Shown here: in pieces, positions 1 to 4,800 of the stretch | Layout of the letters: each line of letters starts with the position of its first letter | Numbering within the stretch: position 1 is the first letter of the stretch | Assembly (NCBI GenBank): GCA_937897585.1 | Contig: CALCNY010000081.1 | Location: 1 to 5,634, forward strand | Reading direction: 5' to 3' | DNA length: 5,634 bases | DNA from: an uncultured Chitinophagaceae bacterium | GTDB lineage: Bacteria; Bacteroidota; Bacteroidia; Chitinophagales; Chitinophagaceae | Notes under the pieces: model-generated | Seen by the model: the letters and a program-made list of their open reading frames with translations, nothing else | Databases searched by the model: none | What the model was told of the DNA's origin: nothing | Position numbers and translations under genes: made by a program

Positions 1-386
1 CACCAAGGCATTCCAAACGCAAATAGAGTTTCGGTTAATAAATGTAATAATTTTTTTTCTAAATTAAAATAGTCAATCCCATAAAAAATACAAGTATTTC
101 AATAAACAGTAAATATGTTGGCAAACAATATCTCGACAACACATCAAATGCATCAAGAAAATTAAACGCATACTTCGTGCAAGACTTGAGAGTAGATTAT
201 GATTTCAAATTAAAAAAGAACAGACAAATCAATCTGTTTTTACAAATCAATAATTTGTATTCTGCTAAATACACACCTAATGGATATACTTTTAGTTATG
301 TTTATGGTGGCGCGTTTACAACAGAGAACTATTACTATCCAATGGCAACGATTAACGTAATGGGTGGAGTGAATGTGAAGCTTTAG
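1..386 (+). pseudogene. C-terminal end of a TonB-dependent outer-membrane receptor, reading frame broken near the left edge
   Basis: An open frame from 63 to the TAG at 384-386 encodes about 107 residues with no start codon at its head. It reads as the last strands of a TonB-dependent receptor beta-barrel: SKYVGKQYLDNTSNASRK, then AYFVQDLRVDYDF, QINNLYSAKY and a Tyr-rich stretch before a final strand ending GGVNVKL. These match, from memory, the end of Bacteroidota receptors for iron complexes, which take up ligands across the outer membrane using TonB energy. A GTG at 177 could start a 69-residue ORF, but receptor-like sequence clearly continues upstream of it, so it is not a real start. In-frame TAA at 60-62 cuts the frame. 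Receptor-like residues seem to continue in frame 1 (NNFFSKLK, about 46-69) and perhaps frame 2 (TKAF, 2-13). This means either a decayed gene or base-calling indels. The rest of the receptor lies outside the window. The family call is firm; the pseudogene status is uncertain. Confidence 0.72.
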
Positions 387-523
387 GAGAAAGGTTTAAT
401 GGTTTTCACCGCAGAGAACTTGAGAAAGTAGAGGTTTCGCAGAGATATCATTTTTATACTTGAGAAAATGATTTTGCATTTCCCAAAAACCACTTTTACA
501 TTCAATATTTTACATTCAATATT
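387..523. other. Convergent intergenic spacer, no gene seen
   Basis: This stretch lies between the 3' ends of the receptor (+) and the rhodanese (-). I see no credible ORF and no GC-rich hairpin followed by a T run, so no intrinsic terminator can be assigned with confidence for either gene. What it does hold is short repeats: CGCAGAGA and ACTTGAGAAA each occur twice, and a 14-bp tandem repeat begins at 494. Both are described separately. Confidence 0.6.
410..467. repeat. Degenerate purine-rich repeat cluster (CGCAGAGA / ACTTGAGAAA)
   Basis: CGCAGAGA occurs exactly at 410-417 and 438-445. ACTTGAGAAA occurs exactly at 418-427 and 458-467. A related GTAGAGG sits between them at about 428-434. 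The block resembles the short GCAGAGA-type intergenic repeats often seen next to gene ends in Bacteroidota and other genomes. That resemblance is recalled, not searched. No protein is encoded, and no function can be read from the sequence. Confidence 0.5.
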
Positions 524-530
524 TTACATT
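494..530. repeat. 14-bp tandem repeat, about 2.6 copies, overlapping the rhodanese stop codon
   Basis: The unit TTTTACATTCAATA is present exactly at 494-507 and 508-521, followed by nine matching bases at 522-530. The third, partial copy carries the TAA stop of the minus-strand rhodanese gene (complement of 524-526) and its last Met codon (527-529). Each unit contains TTACAT, which reads ATG-TAA on the minus strand. Replication slippage is the simplest origin. Confidence 0.85.
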
Positions 531-823
531 TCTGTACCCCACCCTATCATCCCACCTGCTAAATTCTTAACATTGGAAAATCCCATGGTTTCCAACATCA
601 TCGCTGCTTGCATGCTTCTCTGTCCACTTCTGCAATAGCAAATAATTTCTTCATCCCTTAGGTCTTCGATTGCTTCAATCTGCATGCTCATGATATTTCC
701 CAAAGGCAACAATATACCGCCAATATTGAATTCAGCGTGTTCTTCTGGTTGTCTTACATCAATCAGGTTTATTTTTTCAGAAACCATTCTCTCTTTCAAT
801 GTTGTTGCTTCAATAATTTGCAT
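524..823 (-). CDS. Single-domain rhodanese-like protein
   Basis: A 99-residue protein made of one rhodanese domain, close to the size of GlpE/PspE-type sulfurtransferases. Visible landmarks are IDVRQPEEHAEF at 21-32 (the conserved DVR-x-E-H segment), the active-site loop CRSGQRS at 64-70 with Cys64 as the likely persulfide-carrying nucleophile, and the closing LAGGMIGW at 88-95. Such enzymes move sulfane sulfur from donors such as thiosulfate to cyanide, thiols or proteins; the actual substrate here is unknown. There is no signal peptide or membrane segment, so it is probably cytoplasmic. The ATG at 823 lies only 10 bp after the PASTA gene stop, which suggests cotranscription as the last gene of a ddl-PASTA-rhodanese run. 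The stop codon lies within a 14-bp tandem repeat. The domain call is secure; the physiological role is not. Confidence 0.9.
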   Translation of the reverse strand: MQIIEATTLKERMVSEKINLIDVRQPEEHAEFNIGGILLPLGNIMSMQIEAIEDLRDEEIICYCRSGQRSMQAAMMLETMGFSNVKNLAGGMIGWGTEM

Positions 824-833
824 AAATAATCAA

Positions 834-1631
834 TTAAGGATGAAGTGTATCAATCACTGTTTTCATTTCTTTTGAAATCCATAAATCCATCAACTGACCG
901 GGTTGTATATAAACAGGTTCTTTCTGGTCATCATATCTTGGTGGACTTTGCTTCCAAATAAAAGCCGCTGCAGAATCCACAACATCCTGGTCAGCTACAA
1001 CCGCACCCAATAAAATCCCGTTTTCCTGTAATAATATTTTTGCTTCTTCAAATGTCATTCCTTGCATTTCGGGTACAAGTATAGGATCCTGATTCAACCC
1101 ACTACCTATTACTAGATTAACATAACTGCCCCAAGGAATTTTTGAACCAGGTTTTATTTTATTACCTCTGTATGTTTGTTCCAATACCGAACCTCTCATG
1201 AAATCCGGACGGTAAATGGTATCGCCTAATTTAAGATGACTTCTTTTTAAAATTTCAAGTGCAAAGTTTAACGACTTCCCTTCCAGTGCAGGCATGTCAA
1301 TTAAAGGTTGTGTAATCCTGTTTACAGTAATTAAAACTGTACGATTGATTTTTACGGTACTATTAGGATCAGGAATTTGCTTCAATACAATGCCATTCTT
1401 TGCGGTGTCTGTATAAACAGAATCTTTAATCACAACTTCAAAACCTTTTGATTCTAAAAATTTCACCGCCTCATCAGTATTTTTTCCAACTACTGAAGGA
1501 ACGGTTAGATAAGCGCCATGATTGGTGATAACGCCTAACATCTGTAATACAGAAAATATTAAGAGAAATGCAAGCACTAATGAGACAAGTAAATTGACCC
1601 AAAATGGTTTATTGGTAATGAATTTAAACAC
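834..1631 (-). CDS. Membrane-anchored protein with three PASTA domains and no kinase domain
   Basis: A 265-residue protein with a short cytoplasmic N-terminus (MFKFITNKPFW), one membrane helix at about residues 12-34, and three periplasmic PASTA domains at about 43-105, 111-176 and 184-253. Each shows the family pattern: a V/MP-x-L/V-x-G-like start, an alpha-helix with EA or A-L (NTDEAVKFLES, SLNFALEILKR, TFEEAKILLQE), and a closing strand ending in V-N or V-I-G-S-G. PASTA domains in Gram-positive Ser/Thr kinases and some PBPs bind muropeptides or uncrosslinked peptidoglycan. Here no kinase or transpeptidase is attached. The start is GTG at 1631: an in-frame TAA lies four codons upstream, and MFKFIT is the N-terminus I recall for relatives. 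It lies 57 bp downstream of ddl, supporting an envelope role. Binding of peptidoglycan is inferred. Confidence 0.87.
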   Translation of the reverse strand: MFKFITNKPFWVNLLVSLVLAFLLIFSVLQMLGVITNHGAYLTVPSVVGKNTDEAVKFLESKGFEVVIKDSVYTDTAKNGIVLKQIPDPNSTVKINRTVLITVNRITQPLIDMPALEGKSLNFALEILKRSHLKLGDTIYRPDFMRGSVLEQTYRGNKIKPGSKIPWGSYVNLVIGSGLNQDPILVPEMQGMTFEEAKILLQENGILLGAVVADQDVVDSAAAFIWKQSPPRYDDQKEPVYIQPGQLMDLWISKEMKTVIDTLHP

Positions 1632-1669
1632 TGAAGAATTTTATTGATTTTGAAAGAAAAATTCGAATT

Positions 1670-1677
1670 CAAACTTA
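1670..1677 (-). promoter_or_regulatory. Possible Bacteroidota -7 box (TAAGTTTG) upstream of the PASTA gene
   Basis: On the minus strand TAAGTTTG fits the Bacteroidota -7 consensus TAnnTTTG exactly. It lies in the 57-bp gap between ddl and the PASTA gene and would give a leader of roughly 30 bases to the GTG at 1631. No TTTG is present at the expected -33 position about 20 bp upstream. It may therefore be a chance match, or a weak internal promoter that lets PASTA and rhodanese be expressed apart from ddl. Confidence 0.28.
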
Positions 1678-1688
1678 CAATTTTTAAA

Positions 1689-2666
1689 TTAAAAACACTC
1701 GTCAAGCAATGCACTGTAAAAATCTTTTAAGGTCCAACCCATTGCTTTTACCTGCTGAGGTACTAAACTCGCTGCGCTTTGTCCCGGTACAGTATTGATT
1801 TCCAAAAGATTTGGCATTCCTGATTCCTGATTGTAGATGAAATCTATTCTAATTATACCATTACAATTAAATACACTGTAAGCTTTTTTTGCCTCTATTC
1901 TAATTTTATCAGCAGTTGCTTCATCTATTTCAGCGGGTGTAATTTCTTTACTGGCACCATCATACTTTGCTGCAAAATCAAAAAATTCATTTTCAGAAAT
2001 AATTTCTGTGATTGGCAAGGTGATGATTTGCCCTTTTGACTTAAATACACCAATGGTAAATTCTCTGCCACTGATAAATTCTTCCACAAGAACCTGCTCA
2101 TCTTCTTTGAAAGCTTTCTCTAGTGCATTTTCTAATTCTTCTGATTTATTCACTTTGCTAATACCCAAACTGCTTCCACCATTATTGGGTTTCACAAAAA
2201 CAGGCAACTTTAATTCTTTTAGAATTTCTTCAGGAGTAGTTGGGCTATGTTTGAATAGATGCAAAGACTTAGCAACTGGAATACCAGCAAAAGCAGCTAC
2301 TGCAACTGTATATCTCTTGTTGAAAGTAAGAGCAGAACTAGCTGCATTACAAGATGTGTAAGGAATTTTCAGACAATCGAAGTAGCCCTGTAATTTCCCA
2401 TCCTCTCCTGGTGTTCCATGAAGACCAACAAGAACAGCATCAAATTTTATTTTGACTCCATTATCTATTATTGAAAAATCATTCTTATCTACAAAATGTT
2501 TTTGTTGATTTTCATCTACATAAAACCAACCATCAGGATGAATATCTATCAAATAACAATTCCACTTTTCTTTATCGAGATTGTCATAAATAGTTGCAGC
2601 ACTTTTATAGGAAATAACCGATTCACCTGAATAGCCACCGGTAACTAATGCAATATTTTTTCTCAT
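1689..2666 (-). CDS. ddl: D-alanine--D-alanine ligase
   Basis: A 325-residue cytoplasmic ATP-grasp ligase that joins two D-alanines using ATP, supplying the dipeptide that MurF adds to the peptidoglycan precursor. Length is normal for the family. The N-terminal substrate domain starts TGGYSGE with Glu15 matching the catalytic Glu of E. coli DdlB. HGTPGEDG follows at 84-91. The ATP-grasp core has VKPNNGGSSLGIS (158-170), EEFISGREFTIGV (195-207), RIDF (273-276, Asp275 a likely Mg ligand) and LEINTVPGQS (288-297; Glu289 and Asn291 likely Mg/ATP ligands). Tyr235 in AKYDG corresponds to the DdlB Tyr that favours D-Ala over D-lactate, so the product should be D-Ala-D-Ala and not a vancomycin-resistance depsipeptide. 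The ATG at 2666 sits directly before the first beta strand. It is followed by the PASTA gene and preceded, after 62 bp, by the lipoprotein gene. Confidence 0.96.
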   Translation of the reverse strand: MRKNIALVTGGYSGESVISYKSAATIYDNLDKEKWNCYLIDIHPDGWFYVDENQQKHFVDKNDFSIIDNGVKIKFDAVLVGLHGTPGEDGKLQGYFDCLKIPYTSCNAASSALTFNKRYTVAVAAFAGIPVAKSLHLFKHSPTTPEEILKELKLPVFVKPNNGGSSLGISKVNKSEELENALEKAFKEDEQVLVEEFISGREFTIGVFKSKGQIITLPITEIISENEFFDFAAKYDGASKEITPAEIDEATADKIRIEAKKAYSVFNCNGIIRIDFIYNQESGMPNLLEINTVPGQSAASLVPQQVKAMGWTLKDFYSALLDECF

Positions 2667-2728
2667 GTTGGGGATTAATTATAAGCAAAGAAACAAAAAT
2701 GTAAGTGGAAATCAGCTTTTTACTGAAA

Positions 2729-3220
2729 TTATTGAAAGTTTTGATTTTCATCATTGTAATCAATTCCTTCATTAACGGAGTTTAGCAACAGTTTCCATTT
2801 GCCATCAAGCTCTTTCTTCCAGATATGTGTGTAGGTTCCAAAAAAGGAAGTGTCTTGATGTTGGGGGTGTAACACATAAATTCCATATGTAAAACCTAAA
2901 TCTCCAGATGCTGCAACCACGGCATGCTGAGGGTCCCATGTTAATGAGTAATCAGCATCATTTTGTTGAATCAAAAAATCAATAGCAGCACCTCCTTTAA
3001 GTGGCATATGATTTGGTCGAAGCAACACTCCATTACTATCAATGTATTCAATGAATGCTGATTTCATACCCTTCTCTTTACTCATGGCAGAAAAGGAACG
3101 ATCAAATTCCATCAAGTCTAAAGAATGGGAAGCATTGTCTTCAATAGATGTTTTTTTTTGCTCGCTACATGAAGCAAAAAATAAAGTAAACATTAAAAAA
3201 GTGTAAAGGATAAACCTCAT
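2729..3220 (-). CDS. Predicted lipoprotein with an NTF2-like (DUF4440/SnoaL-type) domain
   Basis: A 163-residue protein with a lipoprotein signal: a positive Arg at 2, a hydrophobic stretch at about 3-16 and the lipobox FASC with Cys18 as the lipidated residue, followed by SEQKK. The mature part looks like a cystatin-like NTF2 fold: an N-terminal helix with LMEFDRSFSAMSKEKGMKSAF (split across 36-56), a GGAAIDFL turn at 76-83, and strands VVAASGDLGFTYGIY (101-115), GTYTHIWKKE (128-137) and GKWKLLLNSVNEG (140-152). This layout is usual for DUF4440/SnoaL-like proteins, which may bind or turn over small molecules. No catalytic residues can be named. It lies 67 bp after the ferredoxin and 62 bp before ddl on the same strand, so it could be cotranscribed, but no functional tie is evident. 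It is probably anchored in the envelope and facing the periplasm. Confidence 0.78.
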   Translation of the reverse strand: MRFILYTFLMFTLFFASCSEQKKTSIEDNASHSLDLMEFDRSFSAMSKEKGMKSAFIEYIDSNGVLLRPNHMPLKGGAAIDFLIQQNDADYSLTWDPQHAVVAASGDLGFTYGIYVLHPQHQDTSFFGTYTHIWKKELDGKWKLLLNSVNEGIDYNDENQNFQ

Positions 3221-3287
3221 TTGTATTTTGATTTTTCCAAAATAAAAACATCAGTTCAACATTGAATTTATCTTGGCTTAATTGAAA

Positions 3288-3635
3288 TTACAAATGTAAT
3301 TTTTCTTTCTTGGCCATCAATTCATCTACGGTTTCGCGATACATTTCATCAGGAACACAACAATCAACAGGACAAACGGCTGCACACTGAGGTTCTTCAT
3401 GAAATCCTTGACATTCTGTGCACTTATTGGGAGTGATGTAATAAGTATCGTTGCTGAAAGGTGTCAATCTTTGACCGGCATCAACCTGAGCGCCATCCAT
3501 CAAAGTATATGCACCCTGAACTGAAGTGCCATCTGAAATCGCCCATTCTACGCCACCTTCATAAATAGCGTTATTAGGACATTCGGGCTCACATGCCCCG
3601 CAGTTAATACATTCATCGGTAATCTTTATTGCCAT
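3288..3635 (-). CDS. Dicluster 2[4Fe-4S] ferredoxin of the Allochromatium (Alvin) type with a central insertion
   Basis: A 115-residue soluble electron carrier. The first cluster motif is C9-x2-C12-x2-C15-x3-C19-P. The second is C72-x2-C75-x8-C84-x3-C88-P, followed by C92 and C93. The eight-residue spacing and the extra Cys after the second motif are hallmarks of Allochromatium-type ferredoxins, which bind two 4Fe-4S clusters with low reduction potentials. Between the motifs there is an insertion of roughly 40 residues (about 24-70, with GVEWAISDG and a TYYITP strand) that is longer than in classical clostridial ferredoxins; I recall this in Bacteroidota homologs. The ATG at 3635 gives a natural MAIKITDECINC start. 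The gene is divergent from the LuxC-like acyl-CoA reductase with only 35 bp between start codons. Its redox partner is unknown. Confidence 0.93.
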   Translation of the reverse strand: MAIKITDECINCGACEPECPNNAIYEGGVEWAISDGTSVQGAYTLMDGAQVDAGQRLTPFSNDTYYITPNKCTECQGFHEEPQCAAVCPVDCCVPDEMYRETVDELMAKKEKLHL

Positions 3636-3640
3636 CTTCG

Positions 3641-3648
3641 TAATTTTG
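3641..3648 (+). promoter_or_regulatory. Possible -7 box (TAATTTTG) for the acyl-CoA reductase
   Basis: TAATTTTG matches the Bacteroidota -7 consensus TAnnTTTG exactly and lies 22 bp before the ATG at 3671, a plausible leader distance. No TTTG is seen 19-21 bp upstream; that position falls within the 5' coding part of the ferredoxin gene. The match is supportive but incomplete. Confidence 0.35.
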
Positions 3649-3651
3649 GTG

Positions 3652-3683
3652 TAAAAGTAATATTAAGCGCATGAATTTACAAA
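3652..3683 (-). promoter_or_regulatory. Candidate Bacteroidota promoter for the ferredoxin gene
   Basis: On the minus strand a TTTG (complement of 3680-3683) is followed, after exactly 20 bp, by TACTTTTA (complement of 3652-3659). The established Bacteroidota sigma-factor consensus is TTTG, 19-21 bp, TAnnTTTG; only the last base of the -7 box differs. Transcription would start near 3648, giving a short leader before the ATG at 3635. The -33 box lies within the first codons of the divergent acyl-CoA reductase gene. Confidence 0.45.
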
Positions 3684-4666
3684 AACGGATTGATTTAATG
3701 TCATTCCTGGGTGATTACCTCAAACAAAATCCTGAAGATTGGCAGTTTGCAAAGCAAAAAGCCTCTATAAAAAATCCTTGGTTTACAGAAAATTTTATTG
3801 AAAAAGCAACTCAAAATATCATTGAACATTTTCTTGATAAATACAAACTTACCCATTGGGCTGCTCATTATCATCTGGACGACTTGATAAAACCCGCTCA
3901 TGTCGGTATTGTCATGGCTGGCAATATTCCTATGGTAGGCTTTCATGATTTGCTGACTGTTTTTATCAGCGGACACAAACAATCTATAAAACTTTCATCT
4001 AAAGATGATGTACTCATTTCATTCCTTGTTGAAAAATTATACGAACAAAACCCTAACACAATAGAGTACATAAAAATCGCCGACAATCTTAAAGGATGTG
4101 ATGCCTACATAGCAACTGGCAGTAACCAAAGCGCACAACATTTTGTAGAATACTTTGGAAAATATCCCAACATCATTAGATGCAATAGAACTTCTGTAGC
4201 GATTCTTAATGGCAATGAGTCCAAAGAAGAACTTGAAGCACTTTCAGAAGACATTCACATGTATTATGGATTAGGTTGCCGTAATGTCACTAAGTTATTT
4301 GTTCCTGAACAATATGATTTTGTTCCTTTGTTGCAATCCTTTCATAAGTTTTCTTATTTCAGAGACTATCACAAATACAGTAATAATTATGATTTTCAAT
4401 TGTCGCTTTTGTTGTTAAACAACAATATATACATGACCAATGAAACCACCTTATTGGTTGAAAACAAAAACAATTTTTCAGCCATTGGTGTTGTACATTA
4501 TGAATACTATCATGAACAAACAAATTTGAAAGAATTACTGAATAACAACAGCGAAATTCAATGTATTGTTGGTGAGCATTTTATTCCCTTTGGTGAGTCG
4601 CAACAGCCAGGACTTTTCACCTATGCGGATGGTGTAGATACCATGCAATTTTTACTCGGATTATAG
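3671..4666 (+). CDS. LuxC-family acyl-CoA reductase (short form)
   Basis: A 331-residue protein of the LuxC-like branch of the aldehyde dehydrogenase superfamily, which reduces fatty acyl-CoA or acyl-enzyme to the aldehyde with NADPH. Visible landmarks are HVGIVMAGNIPMVGFHD at about 77-93 (nucleotide-fold region), KLSSKDD at 107-113, YIATGSNQSA at 146-155, and YYGLGCRNVTKLFVP at 198-212, where Cys203 is the expected acyl-thioester nucleophile. It is much shorter than the roughly 480-residue LuxC of luminous Vibrio. No luxA, B, D or E is nearby, so bioluminescence is not implied. The ATG at 3671 is the first usable start, followed by a typical alpha-helical N-terminus. It is divergent from the ferredoxin and followed by the HtrA-type gene after 134 bp. 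Family assignment is firm; substrate chain length and pathway are unknown. Confidence 0.88.
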   Translation: MNLQKRIDLMSFLGDYLKQNPEDWQFAKQKASIKNPWFTENFIEKATQNIIEHFLDKYKLTHWAAHYHLDDLIKPAHVGIVMAGNIPMVGFHDLLTVFISGHKQSIKLSSKDDVLISFLVEKLYEQNPNTIEYIKIADNLKGCDAYIATGSNQSAQHFVEYFGKYPNIIRCNRTSVAILNGNESKEELEALSEDIHMYYGLGCRNVTKLFVPEQYDFVPLLQSFHKFSYFRDYHKYSNNYDFQLSLLLLNNNIYMTNETTLLVENKNNFSAIGVVHYEYYHEQTNLKELLNNNSEIQCIVGEHFIPFGESQQPGLFTYADGVDTMQFLLGL

Positions 4667-4800
4667 CATCTACGAAGGTCTTACTAATTAAATGTTAAAC
4701 ATGACAGTTTAATTAACTCAATTTGGCAGACAGTAATTAATTTGCAGCCCGAGGCATGAAAATTGACACTAATAATTTATAAAATTAAACTACATAAAAA
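4667..4800. other. Intergenic region upstream of the HtrA-type gene
   Basis: This 134-base gap must hold the 3' end of the acyl-CoA reductase transcript and, probably, the promoter of the protease gene. Two near matches to the Bacteroidota -7 box occur on the plus strand, TCAATTTG at 4718-4725 and TTAATTTG at 4737-4744, each with one mismatch and neither with a TTTG about 20 bp upstream. The bases just before ATG are A-rich with no Shine-Dalgarno, as is usual in Bacteroidota. Confidence 0.4.
4685..4715. repeat. AT-rich nested inverted repeats downstream of the acyl-CoA reductase
   Basis: TAATTAAA at 4685-4692 pairs perfectly with TTTAATTA at 4708-4715. Within this, ATGTT-A-AACAT (4692-4702) is a perfect interrupted palindrome, and TTAAAC (4695-4700) can pair with GTTTAA (4707-4712) around a six-base loop. 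The stems are AT-only or nearly so and lack a following T tract, so a standard terminator is unlikely. A protein-binding site or a weak 3'-end structure for the upstream gene is possible. Confidence 0.4.

Noticed and set aside
177..386. Separate 69-residue gene starting with GTG at 177
   Set aside because: Receptor-like sequence continues in the same frame upstream to 63, so this GTG is an internal Val codon of the receptor.
684..875. Plus-strand 63-residue ORF
   Set aside because: It lies antisense to the rhodanese and PASTA genes and has no recognisable domain.
2008..2361. Plus-strand 117-residue ORF
   Set aside because: It is antisense to the core of ddl, and its Ser/Leu-rich composition is typical of a shadow frame.
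2712..2726. TCAG...CTGA hairpin after the lipoprotein gene as a terminator
   Set aside because: The stem is only 4 bp, with the T run inside the loop instead of after the stem.
3255..3266. TTCAACATTGAA palindrome between ferredoxin and lipoprotein genes
   Set aside because: Five-base arms with a two-base centre are expected by chance in AT-rich DNA, and no T tract follows it.
3701..3982. Minus-strand 93-residue ORF
   Set aside because: It is antisense to the N-terminal part of the acyl-CoA reductase and shows no family features.
4724..4746. TTGGCA ... TTTGCAG as a sigma-54 promoter
   Set aside because: The GG and GC elements are about 18 bp apart, too far for the fixed -24/-12 spacing.
4763..4783. 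TTGACA followed by TATAAA as a classical sigma-70 promoter for the HtrA gene
   Set aside because: The spacing is only 9 bp instead of about 17, and Bacteroidota do not use this consensus.
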